Shown: positions 18,291-30,479, counted from the first letter of the stretch. The stretch: 64,000 nt of DNA from Aquariibacter albus (GCF_014145335.1 NZ_JACIVI010000004.1:1-64000), one strand, 5' to 3'. Notes: generated from the sequence alone by a model not told the origin. A program made the numbers and translations.

Positions 18291-18333
18291 GTGTCGGAAG
18301 CTTCGGCCGGCCCCGCGGGGGGCCGCGCCCGCA

Positions 18334-21090
<2,757 letters not shown>

Positions 21091-21275
21091 GCGGAGCAGG
21101 CGTCGGAAAACGCATCGGGAATCCACCGCCGCGAGAGTGCGACGGGGCGCCGCATCCCATGCATGCACAGCATCGGCCCGGCGAGGGCCCGCAGGGCGCG
21201 GACAAAGCGGGGCAGTCTAGCACCGGGCTTTTGACCGTCCGGATGGGGGCCGGATGGGGTCCGGAGGGGCGCCGT

Positions 21276-21713
21276 ATGATCCCGCGCACCATGTCCCAGC
21301 CCCCGTTCCGCCCCGCCCGGCCCTCGCAGGCGCCGGCCCTGCGCCGGGCGGCTTCGGGAGGGCCGGCGGTGCCCGCCGCCCTGCCGATGGCCGAGGCCCT
21401 GGCCCGCTCGGGCCCGCTGCAGGACCTGATGGCACGCTTGCGGGCGGCGGAGGCGCGGGTCGCGGTGGTGCGCGCCCTGCTGCCGCCGGCCCTGGCCGAA
21501 AGGGTGCAGCCCGGTCCGCTGGAGGCCGATGGCAGCTGGTCGCTGATCGCCCCCAATCCGGCTGCGGCGGCCAAGCTGCGGCAGTGGCTGCCCACCCTGG
21601 CCGCGGCCCTGAAGGCGCGCGGTCTGGGCGACGGGGCCGTCGCCGTGCGCGTGAGCGGCCGGGCGGTGCCGGCCCCGCCCGGGCCGGCCGGCTTCAGCCG
21701 TCGCGGTCCCTAG
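21276..21713 (+). CDS. DciA-like (DUF721) protein
   Basis: A 145-residue protein divergent from secA. The core about 45-125 (LLPPALAERVQPGPLEADGS, then a KLRQWLPTLAAAL helix and GAVAVRVSGRAV) fits the DUF721/DciA fold. DciA loads the replicative helicase DnaB in bacteria lacking DnaC. In beta-proteobacteria DUF721 genes are usually next to secA, which supports the call. GGAGG sits seven bases before the ATG at 21276. Its last 20 bases overlap the convergent CNNM gene. Similarity is moderate, so the functional claim is inference. Confidence 0.7.
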   Translation: MIPRTMSQPPFRPARPSQAPALRRAASGGPAVPAALPMAEALARSGPLQDLMARLRAAEARVAVVRALLPPALAERVQPGPLEADGSWSLIAPNPAAAAKLRQWLPTLAAALKARGLGDGAVAVRVSGRAVPAPPGPAGFSRRGP

Positions 21714-23004
21714 TCGCGTCCTCGGCCACCGGGCTGGCCAGCACCTTGTCGATGCGCTTGCCGTCCATGTCGACGACCTCGAAACGCCAGTTCTCCCACT
21801 CCACCGCGTCGGCGGTGGCCGGCACCCGCCCCAGCAGGAACATCAGCAGCCCGGCCAGGGTGTTGTAGCGGCCGCGGTCCTCCTCGGGCAGCTCGCGCAG
21901 GTGCAGGCGGTCCTTCAGTTCGGGCACGGGAATCAGGCCGTCGACCAGCCAGGAGCCATCCTCGCGCTGCACCGCCCAGGCGGCCTCGCCCGGGGTGGGT
22001 GCGAATTCGCCGGTGATGGCCTCCAGCACGTCCTGCAGCGTGACCAGGCCCTGCACCTCGCCGTACTCGTCGATCACCAGGGCCAGGTGCACACCGGCCG
22101 AGCGGAAGTGCTCCAGCAGCTCCATGCCGCTCTGGGTCTCGGGCACGAAGACGGCGGCTTGCAGATCGCCGGCCAGGTCCAGCGGCTCGCCGCGCAGGCT
22201 GCGCGCGAGCAGGCTGCTGGCGCTGGCGATGCCGATGATGTCGTCGAGCCCGCCGCGGCAGACGGGGAAGCGGCTGTGCCCGGCGCTGCCGAGCTTGAGC
22301 AGATTGGTCTCCAGCGGCTCGGCCAGGTCGAGGTAGACGATGTCGGCCCGGGGCACCATCAGCGACAGGATCTCGCGCTCGTCGAGCCGGAACACATTGC
22401 GCACCATCTGGTGCTCCTGCTGCTCGATCACGCCGGCATCCGAGCCCTCGGCCAGCAGGGCTTCGATGTCCTCCTCGGTCACGGCCGAGTTGTTCTCGTT
22501 GCGCACGCCGAACAGCCGCATCATCAGCTCGGTCGAGCCGGTCAGCAGCCGCACGAAGGGCTTGGCCAGGGTGGCCAGCATCAGCATGGGGCGGGCGACG
22601 ATGCGCGCGATCGGCTCGGGGTTGATCTGGCCCAGGCGCTTGGGCAGCAGCTCGCCGAGCACGATCGAGAAATAGGTGATCGCGAAGACCACGGTCGCCG
22701 TCGCGGCGAAGTCCGCCGTCTCCTCGGCGATGCCGAAGCGGGCTTGCAGGCTGTCGGCCAGCGGGCCGGCCAGGGCCGCCTCGCCGACGATGCCGTTGAG
22801 CACGCCGATGGAGGTGATGCCGATCTGGATGGTCGACAGGAAGCGCGTCGGGTGCTCGCCGAGCTCCAGCGCCGCGGCCGCGGCCCGGTCGCCGTCCTCG
22901 ACCATCTTCTGCAGCCGCGCCTTGCGCGCGGTCACCAGAGCGATCTCGCTCATCGCGAACAGGCCGTTCAGGATGATGAGGCCGAGCAGCAACGCAATTT
23001 CCAT
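21694..23004 (-). CDS. CNNM/CorC-family transporter-associated protein (hemolysin-like)
   Basis: A 436-residue protein with an N-terminal CNNM (DUF21) membrane domain (MEIALLLGLIILNGLFAMSE, GELLPKRLGQINPEPIA) and four hydrophobic segments. A CBS pair follows at about 200-330 (MVPRADIVYLDLAE, VIDEYGEVQGLVTLQDVLEA), with a C-terminal CorC/HlyC transporter-associated domain (DGSWLVDGLIPVPEL). Members take part in Mg/Co homeostasis. The ATG at 23004 is preferred over a TTG eight codons upstream. It is convergent with, and slightly overlaps, the DciA-like gene. Confidence 0.93.
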   Translation of the reverse strand: MEIALLLGLIILNGLFAMSEIALVTARKARLQKMVEDGDRAAAAALELGEHPTRFLSTIQIGITSIGVLNGIVGEAALAGPLADSLQARFGIAEETADFAATATVVFAITYFSIVLGELLPKRLGQINPEPIARIVARPMLMLATLAKPFVRLLTGSTELMMRLFGVRNENNSAVTEEDIEALLAEGSDAGVIEQQEHQMVRNVFRLDEREILSLMVPRADIVYLDLAEPLETNLLKLGSAGHSRFPVCRGGLDDIIGIASASSLLARSLRGEPLDLAGDLQAAVFVPETQSGMELLEHFRSAGVHLALVIDEYGEVQGLVTLQDVLEAITGEFAPTPGEAAWAVQREDGSWLVDGLIPVPELKDRLHLRELPEEDRGRYNTLAGLLMFLLGRVPATADAVEWENWRFEVVDMDGKRIDKVLASPVAEDATRDRDG

Positions 23005-23122
23005 GGGGTGCAGCGCGATCGCTGCCAAAACCGGGACGGCGGCATTGTCTCAGCCGTCGGGCCCTCGACCCGGGGGTGCACCGTGGCGGGTCAGCCCGCG
23101 TCGCCGCGGGACACTGCGCACC

Positions 23123-24466
23123 ATGTCCGCGCCCCATGCCCGCCCCTCCGCCCCGCCCCCCGTTCGCCTGGGCGAGGCCCTGGTCTACTGGCTGCGCCTG
23201 GGCTGCATCAGCTTCGGCGGGCCGGCTGGCCAGATCGCGCTGATGCATGCCGAGTTGGTGGAGCGACGTCGCTGGATCTCCGAGCGCCGCTTCTTCCACG
23301 CGCTGAACTTCTGCATGCTGCTGCCCGGCCCCGAGGCGCAGCAGCTCGCCACCTACCTGGGCTGGCTGATGCATGGCCGTCTCGGCGGCCTGCTGGCGGG
23401 CGGCCTGTTCGTGCTGCCCTCCCTGCTCTTGCTCAGCCTGCTGAGCTGGGTCTACCTGCGCCACGGCAATCTGCCCTGGGTGGCGGGGGTGCTGGCCGGC
23501 ATCAAGCCCGCGGTGATCGCCATCGTTGCGGCAGCGGCCCTGCGGATCGGTCGTCGCAGCTTGCGGGATCCGCTGTGGATCGGCATCGCTGCGGCGGCCT
23601 TCCTGGCGCTGGAGGTCGCCGGCCTGCCCTTCGCGCTGATCGTTGCGGCGGCCGCCGCGATCGGGGCGGTCGGGGTGCGCTGGAGGCCGCAGGCCTTGCC
23701 TGCCGGGGCCTCGGCCGAAGGGGGCGGGGGGGCCGACGGCCCGCGGGCCTGGATCGACGACGACAGCCCGCCGCCCCCGCAGGCCCGGGCCAGCCTGGCC
23801 GGCGCGCTGAAGGTGCTCGCCTGGGGCCTGGGCCTGGGGCTGGGCGCGCTGGGCCTGCTTGCGCTGTGGGACGGGGCGGACGGGCTGCTGGTCGAGCTGG
23901 GCCTGTTCTTCACCCAGGCGGCGCTGCTGACCTTCGGGGGCGCCTACGCGGTGCTGCCCTTCGTCGTGCAGGGGGCCGTGGCGCAGCACGGCTGGCTCAG
24001 TACCCTGCAGATGATGGATGGCCTGGCCCTGGGGGAGACCACGCCCGGACCGCTGATCATGGTGGTCGCCTTCATCGGCTTCCTCGCGGGGGCCGGGCGC
24101 GAGCTGCTGGGGCCCGACACGGTGCTGCTGTCCGGCCTGCTCGCGGCCACGGTGGCCACCGCATTCACCTTCCTGCCGTCCTTCGTGTTCATCTTCCTCG
24201 GCGCGCCCTTCATCGAGCACAGCCGCGGACAGCTCGGCGTGATGGCGCCGCTGGCCGGCATCAGTGCCGCGGTGGTCGGGGTGATCGCCAGCCTGGCGCT
24301 GTTCTTTGCACGGCAGGTCTTCTGGCCAGCCGGTGCGGGCTTTGACGCGCTGGCAGCCTTCGCGGCCGCGCTGTTTTTCGCGCTGCTGGCCCGCGGGCGG
24401 ATCGGCGTGGTGCCGCTGATCGCGCTGGCCGGCGGCCTGGGGGCCCTGCGCAGCGTGCTGGGCTGA
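23123..24466 (+). CDS. chrA: Chromate transporter (ChrA family, long form)
   Basis: A 447-residue membrane protein made of two homologous halves. Each opens with the CHR motif: LGCISFGGPAGQIALMHAE in the first half and AALLTFGGAYAVLPFVVQ in the second. Each later has a proline-containing motif (LLPGPEAQQLATYLGW; LGETTPGPLIMVVAFIGF). Long-chain CHR proteins export chromate, usually in exchange with sulfate. No chrB or other metal genes are nearby, so it may be a housekeeping homologue. A low-complexity charged/Pro loop separates the halves near residues 195-225. It is divergent from the CNNM gene. Confidence 0.92.
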   Translation: MSAPHARPSAPPPVRLGEALVYWLRLGCISFGGPAGQIALMHAELVERRRWISERRFFHALNFCMLLPGPEAQQLATYLGWLMHGRLGGLLAGGLFVLPSLLLLSLLSWVYLRHGNLPWVAGVLAGIKPAVIAIVAAAALRIGRRSLRDPLWIGIAAAAFLALEVAGLPFALIVAAAAAIGAVGVRWRPQALPAGASAEGGGGADGPRAWIDDDSPPPPQARASLAGALKVLAWGLGLGLGALGLLALWDGADGLLVELGLFFTQAALLTFGGAYAVLPFVVQGAVAQHGWLSTLQMMDGLALGETTPGPLIMVVAFIGFLAGAGRELLGPDTVLLSGLLAATVATAFTFLPSFVFIFLGAPFIEHSRGQLGVMAPLAGISAAVVGVIASLALFFARQVFWPAGAGFDALAAFAAALFFALLARGRIGVVPLIALAGGLGALRSVLG

Positions 24467-24476
24467 GGGGAGAGGG

Positions 24477-24552
24477 TGGTGCCGACTGTCCGAATCGAAC
24501 GGACGACCTGCTGTTTACAAGGCAGCTGCTCTACCAACTGAGCTAAGCCGGC
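24477..24552 (-). tRNA. tRNA-Thr (anticodon TGT)
   Basis: A complete 76-nt cloverleaf including an encoded CCA end. The acceptor stem is GCCGGCT/AGTCGGC with one G-T pair. The D-arm has AGCTCAGTTGGTAGAGC, the anticodon loop CTTGTAA gives TGT (reads ACA and related Thr codons), and the T-arm has GTTCGATTC. The closing anticodon-stem pair is a C-A mismatch. It lies just downstream of sspB on the same strand. Confidence 0.97.
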
Positions 24553-24590
24553 GGCGTTTTCATTCTAGGAGGGCGACCTGGCGCGCCCCC

Positions 24591-24622
24591 GATCCGTGGA
24601 AGGCCCCGTCGGGGCCCGGATC
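24591..24622 (-). terminator. Hairpin at the sspB stop
   Basis: A nested inverted repeat: GATCCG pairs with CGGATC, enclosing GGCCCC-GTC-GGGGCC. It overlaps the sspB stop codon and has no T-run, so it could be a processing or pausing signal between sspB and tRNA-Thr rather than a true terminator. Confidence 0.4.
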
Positions 24623-25154
24623 ACTTGATGCGCTTGAGCGCCGGCCGGCCGGCCGAGCCCTTGGGGCCCGCCGGCGGCGGGGGCGGATCCTCGTCGGCCG
24701 GAGCGCCCGCCGGGCCCGTGTCCGCGGGGGGTGGCGCCAGCCGCAGGCCGTGCTCGGCCGGGGCCGGGCTGTTGGCATCGCGCAGCGGCGCGGTCGTCGC
24801 CAGGCCGGCGGCGGGGTCGGTCGGCGCCGGGAAGGCCATGCCCTGGCCGTTCTCGCGCGCGTAGATCGCGATCACATGATCGACCGGCACGACGATCTCG
24901 CGCGGCACGCCGCCGAAGCGGGCCTTGAAGCGGATCTCCTCGTTGCCGAGGTCCAGGCCACTGGTCGCGTCGAAGCTCGCGTTCAGCACGATCTCCTGGT
25001 TCTTCACGAACTCGGCCGGCACCTGCACCGAGGCGTCGACATGGACGGCCAAGTAGGGCGTGTAGCCGTTGTCCGTGCACCAGTTGTGCAGGGCGCGGAT
25101 CAGGTAGGGGCGGGTGGACTGCCCCGGACCCTCGGGACGCAGCGGGATGTTCAT
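24621..25154 (-). CDS. sspB: ClpXP adaptor SspB
   Basis: A 177-residue SspB. The folded substrate-binding domain (about 1-110) contains STRPYLIRALHNWCTDNGYT, PYLAVHVDASVQVP and FGGVPREIVVPVDHVIAIYA. It recognises ssrA tags on stalled products. A long Pro/Ala-rich flexible linker ends in the short basic tail GRPALKRIK, the expected ClpX-binding module (XB). It follows sspA, as in most beta- and gamma-proteobacteria, with a strong hairpin between. Confidence 0.96.
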   Translation of the reverse strand: MNIPLRPEGPGQSTRPYLIRALHNWCTDNGYTPYLAVHVDASVQVPAEFVKNQEIVLNASFDATSGLDLGNEEIRFKARFGGVPREIVVPVDHVIAIYARENGQGMAFPAPTDPAAGLATTAPLRDANSPAPAEHGLRLAPPPADTGPAGAPADEDPPPPPAGPKGSAGRPALKRIK

Positions 25155-25184
25155 CGGCAGGCTTTCCGTGCGGAAGCGACGCGG

Positions 25185-25216
25185 GCCGCGCCGTCGCCCC
25201 GGAGGGGCGGCGCGGC
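25185..25216 (-). terminator. Strong hairpin between sspA and sspB
   Basis: GCCGCGCC-GT-CGCCCC (25185-25200) is nearly complementary to the next 16 bases (GGAGGGGCGGCGCGGC), giving a very stable stem with a tiny loop. There is no T-run. It may lower read-through from sspA to sspB or stabilise the sspA 3' end. Confidence 0.5.
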
Positions 25217-25224
25217 GACGGGCC

Positions 25225-25836
25225 TCACTTGCGCATGACCTTCTCGGACGGCGTCAGGGCCTCGATGTAGGCCGGGCGCGAGAAGATGCGCTCGGCGTAC
25301 TTCAGCAGGGGCAGCGCGTTCTTCGACAGGTCGATGCCGTAGTAGTCCAGGCGCCAGAGCAGCGGCGCGATGGCCACGTCGAGCATGCTGAAGTCGTCGC
25401 CCAGCATGAACTTGTTCTTCAGGAAGATCGGCGCGAGCTGGGTGAGCCGGTCGCGGATCTGGCTGCGGGCCTTCTCCAGCATCTTGTCGGTCGCCTTCAC
25501 GCCCCGGCCTTCGAGCGCGTTCACGTGGGTGAACAGCTCCTTCTCGAAGTTGAACAGGAAGAGCCGCACCCGGGCGCGCGCCACCGGGTCACCCGGCATC
25601 AGCTGCGGGTGCGGGAAACGCTCGTCGATGTACTCGTTGATGATGTGCGATTCGTACAGGATGAGGTCGCGCTCCACCAGGATCGGCACCTCGTTGTACG
25701 GATTCATCAGCGCGATGTCTTCCGGCTTCGCGAACAGGTCGACGTCGCGAACTTCGAAGTCCATGCCCTTCTCGAACAGCACGAAGCGGCAGCGGTGCGA
25801 GTAGGGGCAGGTGGTGCCGGAATAAAGGACCATCAT
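25225..25836 (-). CDS. sspA: Stringent starvation protein A (GST-fold RNA polymerase-associated)
   Basis: A 203-residue GST-fold protein. The N-terminal thioredoxin-like domain (MMVLYSGTTCPYSHRCRFVL, NPYNEVPILVERDLILYESH) is joined to an alpha-helical domain (LGDDFSMLDVAIAPLLWRLD). SspA binds RNA polymerase and affects stress and stationary-phase transcription. The start at 25836 follows family practice (MMVLYSG); the frame extends upstream without similarity. It lies downstream of petC beyond a good terminator. Confidence 0.96.
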   Translation of the reverse strand: MMVLYSGTTCPYSHRCRFVLFEKGMDFEVRDVDLFAKPEDIALMNPYNEVPILVERDLILYESHIINEYIDERFPHPQLMPGDPVARARVRLFLFNFEKELFTHVNALEGRGVKATDKMLEKARSQIRDRLTQLAPIFLKNKFMLGDDFSMLDVAIAPLLWRLDYYGIDLSKNALPLLKYAERIFSRPAYIEALTPSEKVMRK

Positions 25837-25870
25837 GACGTCGGGCTCCTGTCGTTGTTCGTTCTGTCTC

Positions 25871-25913
25871 TCGGAAAACACGAAGCGGAGCAGGCGTCCG
25901 AACGCCTGCTCCG
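25871..25913 (-). terminator. Intrinsic terminator of the petABC operon
   Basis: On the minus strand a perfect 12-bp stem (CGGAGCAGGCGT pairing with ACGCCTGCTCCG, four-base loop, 25886-25913) is followed by a short spacer and GTTTTCC. It sits 45 bases past the petC stop and before sspA. Confidence 0.75.
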
Positions 25914-25957
25914 CCCTCACCGGGACCGCCTGGGCGGCCCCCGGTCAGATCACACGA

Positions 25958-26725
25958 TCACTTCACGTCTTTCCAGTAGGCCGCGTTCAGGCGCCAGGCG
26001 ATGACCATGAAGACCGCGAGGAACAGCAGCACCCACACCCCGAGGCGCACGCGCTGCTGGGCCACGGGTTCGCCCATCCAAGTCAGGTAGGCGACGAGGT
26101 CGGCGACCGCGTCGTCATAGGCCTGCGGGCTCAGCTTGCCGGGGGTCACCTGCTGGAAACCGGCGAAGACGTGCGTGGTCTTCGCGGGGTCGTGCGCATC
26201 CACTTCTTCCTTGTAGACCGCGGTGCGCTGGCCTTGCAGCTCCCACAGGACGTGCGGCATGCCGACGCCCGGGAAGGCCAGATTGTTCCAGCCCGTGGCC
26301 TTGGTTTCGTCGCGGTAGTAGGTGCGCAGGTAGGTGTAGAGGTAGTCCGCACCCGTGCCGCCGTGGCCGGCGCGCGAGCGGGCGATCACGGTCAGGTCCG
26401 GGGGCAGGCCGCCGAACCAGTCCTTGGCGTCCTTCGCATCCAGCGCCACCTTCATCGTGTCCCCCATCTTCTCGGTCGAGAACATGAGGTTCGACTTGAT
26501 CTGCGCGTCGCTCAGGCCGAGGTCGCGCAGGCGGGTGTAGCGCATGAAGGCCGCCGCGTGGCAGTTCAGGCAGTAGTTGGTGAACAGCTTGGCGCCATGC
26601 TGCAGGGCAGCGAGGTCGGTCAGCTTCTTCTCGGGGAATTTGTCCCAGGCGATGCCTTCCGAGGAGGCGCGGACGCCGCCTGCGGTGGCCATCAGCGCCA
26701 GGAAGAGGGCGATGAGCTTCTTCAT
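25958..26725 (-). CDS. petC: Cytochrome c1 of the bc1 complex
   Basis: A 255-residue protein with a cleavable signal peptide (MKKLIALFLALMATAGGVRA). It has the haem-binding CLNCH, the axial-Met region (AFPGVGMPHVLWE) and a C-terminal membrane anchor (RLGVWVLLFLAVFMVIAW). It carries electrons from the Rieske protein to soluble cytochrome c in the periplasm. It is the last gene of petA-petB-petC, 31 bases after petB. Confidence 0.97.
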   Translation of the reverse strand: MKKLIALFLALMATAGGVRASSEGIAWDKFPEKKLTDLAALQHGAKLFTNYCLNCHAAAFMRYTRLRDLGLSDAQIKSNLMFSTEKMGDTMKVALDAKDAKDWFGGLPPDLTVIARSRAGHGGTGADYLYTYLRTYYRDETKATGWNNLAFPGVGMPHVLWELQGQRTAVYKEEVDAHDPAKTTHVFAGFQQVTPGKLSPQAYDDAVADLVAYLTWMGEPVAQQRVRLGVWVLLFLAVFMVIAWRLNAAYWKDVK

Positions 26726-26756
26726 GATGTGGTGGGTTCTGGCGTTGAGGGCGGCT

Positions 26757-28157
26757 TCAGTGCGCGTGGAAGACCACGCGATCGGGGACCGGCTTGAAGG
26801 TGCCCAGACGGGTCCACCAGGGCATCAGCAGGAAGAAGCCGAAGTACACCAGGGTGCCAATCTGCGAGACCAGCTCACCGGTCGGCGACGGCGGCTGGAT
26901 GCCGAGGTAGCCGAGGATGAAGAAGAAGATCACGAAGATGCCGTACAGGTACTTGTGCCAGTCCGGACGGTAGCGGATCGACTTGACCGGGCTGCGGTCC
27001 AGCCAGGGCAGGAAGAACAGGATGACGACCGCGCCACCCATGACCACCACGCCCCAGAACTTGGCCTCGAAGACCTTCAGCAGCGCCACGCCGACCAGCG
27101 CGCCCACGATCAGCAGCAGCTTGCCCTTGGCCGAGAAGCCGCCCTTGAGCAGGCTCAGCACGACGCTGACGCCGACGATCGCGCACAGGACGTTGATCAT
27201 CGGATCGGTCGTTGCACGCAGCATCGAATAGAACGGCGTGAAGTACCAGACCGGGGCGATGTGCGCGGGGGTCTTGAGCGGGTCGGCCGGGATGAAGTTG
27301 TTGAACTCCAGGAAGTAGCCGCCGAACTCGGGCGCGAAGAACACGATCGCGGTGAAGATCAGCAGGAAACCCGAAACCCCCAGGATGTCGTGCACCGAGT
27401 AGTAGGGGTGGAAGGGGATGCCGTCGAGCGGCTTGCCGTTCGCGTCCTTGTTGGCCTTGATCTCGACCCCGTCCGGGTTGTTCGAGCCCACTTCATGCAG
27501 CGCGATGATGTGCGCGACGACCAGGCCCAGCAGGACCAGCGGCACGGCGATCACGTGGAAGCTGAAGAAGCGGTTCAGCGTGGCGTCGCCGACCACGTAG
27601 TCACCGCGGATCAGGATCGACAGGTCCGGGCCGATGAAGGGAATGGCCGAGAACAGGTTGATGATGACCTGGGCGCCCCAGTAGGACATCTGGCCCCAGG
27701 GCAGCAGGTAGCCCATGAAGGCCTCGGCCATCAGGCACAGGAAGATCGCGCAGCCGAAGATCCAGACCAGCTCGCGCGGCTGGCGGTAGCTGCCGTAGAT
27801 CAGCCCGCGGAACATGTGCAGGTAGACCACGACGAAGAAGGCCGAGGCGCCGGTCGAGTGCATGTAGCGCACCAGCCAGCCCCAGGGCACATCCCGCATG
27901 ATGTATTCGACCGACGCGAAGGCCAGGGCCGCGTCCGGCTTGTAGTGCATCACCAGGAAGATGCCGGTGACGATCTGGATCACCAGCACCAGCAGGGCCA
28001 GCGAGCCGAAGAAGTACCAAAAGTTGAAGTTCTTCGGCGCGTAGTACTCGGAGAGGTGCTCCTTGTACAGCTTGGACGCCGGAAAGCGGTTGTCCACCCA
28101 GTTCAGCAGCTTCTGGGCTGCCGGCGCGTCGGCCGGCACGGTCTTGAATTCAGCCAT
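26757..28157 (-). CDS. petB: Cytochrome b of the bc1 complex
   Basis: A 466-residue cytochrome b with eight or nine membrane spans. The haem-ligating His pairs are in helices B and D (MHYKPDA...RYMHSTGASAFFVVVYLHMFRG; RFFSFHVIAVPLVLLGLVVAHI). The Qo-site motif appears as PEF in FFAPEFGGY rather than the mitochondrial PEWY, with Phe for Trp and Gly for Tyr. I start at ATG 28157 (MAEFKTVPADAPA). It follows petA by 22 bases. Confidence 0.96.
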   Translation of the reverse strand: MAEFKTVPADAPAAQKLLNWVDNRFPASKLYKEHLSEYYAPKNFNFWYFFGSLALLVLVIQIVTGIFLVMHYKPDAALAFASVEYIMRDVPWGWLVRYMHSTGASAFFVVVYLHMFRGLIYGSYRQPRELVWIFGCAIFLCLMAEAFMGYLLPWGQMSYWGAQVIINLFSAIPFIGPDLSILIRGDYVVGDATLNRFFSFHVIAVPLVLLGLVVAHIIALHEVGSNNPDGVEIKANKDANGKPLDGIPFHPYYSVHDILGVSGFLLIFTAIVFFAPEFGGYFLEFNNFIPADPLKTPAHIAPVWYFTPFYSMLRATTDPMINVLCAIVGVSVVLSLLKGGFSAKGKLLLIVGALVGVALLKVFEAKFWGVVVMGGAVVILFFLPWLDRSPVKSIRYRPDWHKYLYGIFVIFFFILGYLGIQPPSPTGELVSQIGTLVYFGFFLLMPWWTRLGTFKPVPDRVVFHAH

Positions 28158-28179
28158 GGTTGCCTCGTGATGCTCAGGT

Positions 28180-28782
28180 TCAGGCCTTCTTCGCTTCACC
28201 GATCAGAAGACGGGTGTCGCTGAGGAAAGTGTAGGGAGGCACCTCGAGGTTGTCGGGCGCAGGCTTGTTTTTGTAGACCCGGCCGGCCAGGTCGAAGGTC
28301 GAGCCGTGGCAGGGGCACAGGAAGCCGCCCGCCCAGTCGGCCGGCAGCGAAGGCTGGGCGCCCGGGGTGAAGCGGTCGACCGGCGAGCAGCCCAGGTGCG
28401 AACAGATGCCGACGGCCACGAAGATCTCGGGCTTGATCGAGCGCCAGGCGTTGCGGGTCTCCTCCATCGGCGTGACCTCGGCGGCCTTGCGCTCGGACGC
28501 CGGGTCGGCGACCTGGGACTCGGTGGCCTTCAGCGATTCGATCTGCTCGGGCGTGCGGCGGATGATCCAGACCGGCTTGCCGCGCCATTCCACGGTCAGC
28601 TTCTCGCCAGGCTTCAGGGCCGAGATGTCGACCTCGATGGGGGCGCCGGCCGCGCGGGCGCGCTCCGACGGTTGCAGGGTGCTGACGAAAGGCACCGCGA
28701 CCGCAGCCCCGCCGGCCACGCCGGCACAGGTGGATGCGATCAACCAGGTGCGCTTGCCCTGATCGACAGTCTGATCACTCAT
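28180..28782 (-). CDS. petA: Rieske iron-sulfur protein of the bc1 complex
   Basis: A 200-residue ubiquinol-cytochrome c reductase iron-sulfur subunit. The N-terminal membrane anchor ([20 protein letters not shown]) is followed by a hinge and the 2Fe-2S fold with CSHLGC and CPCHGS. This is the first gene of the operon, with about 200 bases to the divergent mscL that must hold both promoters. Confidence 0.97.
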   Translation of the reverse strand: MSDQTVDQGKRTWLIASTCAGVAGGAAVAVPFVSTLQPSERARAAGAPIEVDISALKPGEKLTVEWRGKPVWIIRRTPEQIESLKATESQVADPASERKAAEVTPMEETRNAWRSIKPEIFVAVGICSHLGCSPVDRFTPGAQPSLPADWAGGFLCPCHGSTFDLAGRVYKNKPAPDNLEVPPYTFLSDTRLLIGEAKKA

Positions 28783-28984
28783 GGGGATCCTCGGCAAAAA
28801 CGTTGGCAAGGCGGGACATTGGGGTCAACCCGAAATTCTAGACCAGCCCGCCGCCGCTTCCCAAGATCTCCCAGCCCGGCACTGTCTCGTTCCGTCGCCA
28901 GCCCCCGCAATGCACTTGACGCCGGGGGCACGGCATGAATACTCGCGCCGCCGGGCCGTTCCGGCGTCAGCCGGGAGTCAGGCG

Positions 28985-29410
28985 ATGAGCGTCATCGACG
29001 AATTCAAGCAGTTCGCGATCAAGGGCAATGTCATCGACCTTGCGGTCGGCGTCATCATCGGCGGCGCGTTCGGCAAGATCGTCGATTCGATGGTCGGCGA
29101 CATCATCATGCCCCTGGTCAGCCAGCTCTTCGGCGGCCTGGACTTCAGCAGCTACTACCTCGCCCTGGCCGGCCAGGCACCCGGCCTGCCGCTGGCCGAG
29201 GCGCGCAAGGCCGGCGCGGTCTTCGCCTACGGCAACTTCATCACCGTCTCGCTGAACTTCCTGATCCTGGCCTTCGTGATCTTCATGATGGTCAAGCAGA
29301 TCAACCGCCTGAAGGCCAGCGAGCCGCCGCCCCCGCCGGCCGAGCCGGCCCCGACGCCCGAGGACATCGCGCTGCTGCGCGAGATCCGCGACGCATTGAA
29401 CCGGCGCTGA
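28985..29410 (+). CDS. mscL: Large-conductance mechanosensitive channel
   Basis: A 141-residue MscL that opens under hypo-osmotic membrane tension. The start [20 protein letters not shown], the pore-lining first helix ([13 protein letters not shown]) and the second helix ([15 protein letters not shown]) are all conserved. The C-terminal helix bundle ([15 protein letters not shown]) follows a Pro-rich spacer. It ends 12 bases from the convergent pdxA. Confidence 0.98.
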   Translation: MSVIDEFKQFAIKGNVIDLAVGVIIGGAFGKIVDSMVGDIIMPLVSQLFGGLDFSSYYLALAGQAPGLPLAEARKAGAVFAYGNFITVSLNFLILAFVIFMMVKQINRLKASEPPPPPAEPAPTPEDIALLREIRDALNRR

Positions 29411-29422
29411 CCGGCGCCGGGC

Positions 29423-30472
29423 TCAGCCGCCGGTCAGGCGGCGGGCCATGTGCGCCGCGGCGATCAGGCTGGCCGGGTCGGCGGTGCCGAGCCCGGCCTT
29501 GTCGAAGGCGGTGCCGTGGTCGGGGCTGGTCCGCACGAAGGGCAGGCCCAGGGTCACGTTCACCCCCTGCTCGACGCCGAGGTATTTCACCGGGATCAGG
29601 CCCTGGTCGTGGTACTGGGCGATCACCAGGTCGAATTCGCCGGCCCGCGCGCGCATGAAGACGGTGTCCGGCGCGAAGGGGCCTTGCGCGTCGATGCCCT
29701 CGGCCCGCGCGGCGGCGACGGCCGGCGCGATGTGGCGAATCTCCTCGTCGCCGAACAGGCCGCCCTCGCCGGCATGCGGGTTCAGACCGGCCACCGCGAT
29801 GCGCGGCCGCGGCTGGCCCCAGCCGGCTGCCGCGGCGTGGGCGATGCGGATCGTCGCCAGCACGTTCCTGGCCGTGACCTGCTCGATGGCCTGGCGCAGC
29901 GACACATGGATGCTGACCAGCACGGTCTTCAGCTCCGGGCTGGCCAGCATCATCCGCACCGGCGGCAGCGTCTCGCCCGGCCGGCCGCCCTCGGCCTGAA
30001 GCAGCTCGGTGTGGCCCGGGTAGGGCTCCCCGGCCGCGGCCAGGGCCTCCTTGTGGAGGGGCGCGGTCACCAGGGCGGCAGCTTGCCCGGCGCGCACCTG
30101 GGCGATGCCGGCACGGACGCAGGCCGCAGCCGCCCGGCCGGCATCAGCCTCGATCTGGCCGGGGGGCCGCGCGGCCAGGCCTGCCGGCAGGCCCGGCACC
30201 GGCCAGACCGGCAGCACGCCGGGCGGCAGGTCCCGGGCATCGGCCGGCTCGCCAATCAGCGCGATGGGCAGGGGCAGCACGGCGGCATGCGTGCCCGCGT
30301 CACGCGCGTTGTCGGCCGCAGCCACCCAGGCGGCGGCGCGGCGCATCACCGCTGCATCGCCCAGCACGTAGCCGCCGGGCACGGCCCGCTGCGAGAAGGC
30401 GCGCACCAGGATTTCGGGGCCGATGCCATTCGGGTCGCCCATCGTCAGGGCCAGGGGATGGGGGGCAGGCAT
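29423..30472 (-). CDS. pdxA: 4-hydroxythreonine-4-phosphate dehydrogenase
   Basis: A 349-residue PdxA of the DXP-dependent vitamin B6 pathway. Characteristic stretches are MGDPNGIGPEI, the metal-ligand regions YPGHTELLQ, GLNPHAGEGGLFGDEE and AQYHDQGLIPVKYLG, and the C-terminal TSPDHGTAFDKAG. The downstream neighbour is mscL (convergent). Upstream is the NIF3-like gene, seven bases away on the same strand. Confidence 0.96.
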   Translation of the reverse strand: MPAPHPLALTMGDPNGIGPEILVRAFSQRAVPGGYVLGDAAVMRRAAAWVAAADNARDAGTHAAVLPLPIALIGEPADARDLPPGVLPVWPVPGLPAGLAARPPGQIEADAGRAAAACVRAGIAQVRAGQAAALVTAPLHKEALAAAGEPYPGHTELLQAEGGRPGETLPPVRMMLASPELKTVLVSIHVSLRQAIEQVTARNVLATIRIAHAAAAGWGQPRPRIAVAGLNPHAGEGGLFGDEEIRHIAPAVAAARAEGIDAQGPFAPDTVFMRARAGEFDLVIAQYHDQGLIPVKYLGVEQGVNVTLGLPFVRTSPDHGTAFDKAGLGTADPASLIAAAHMARRLTGG

Positions 30473-30479
30473 GCGGGGC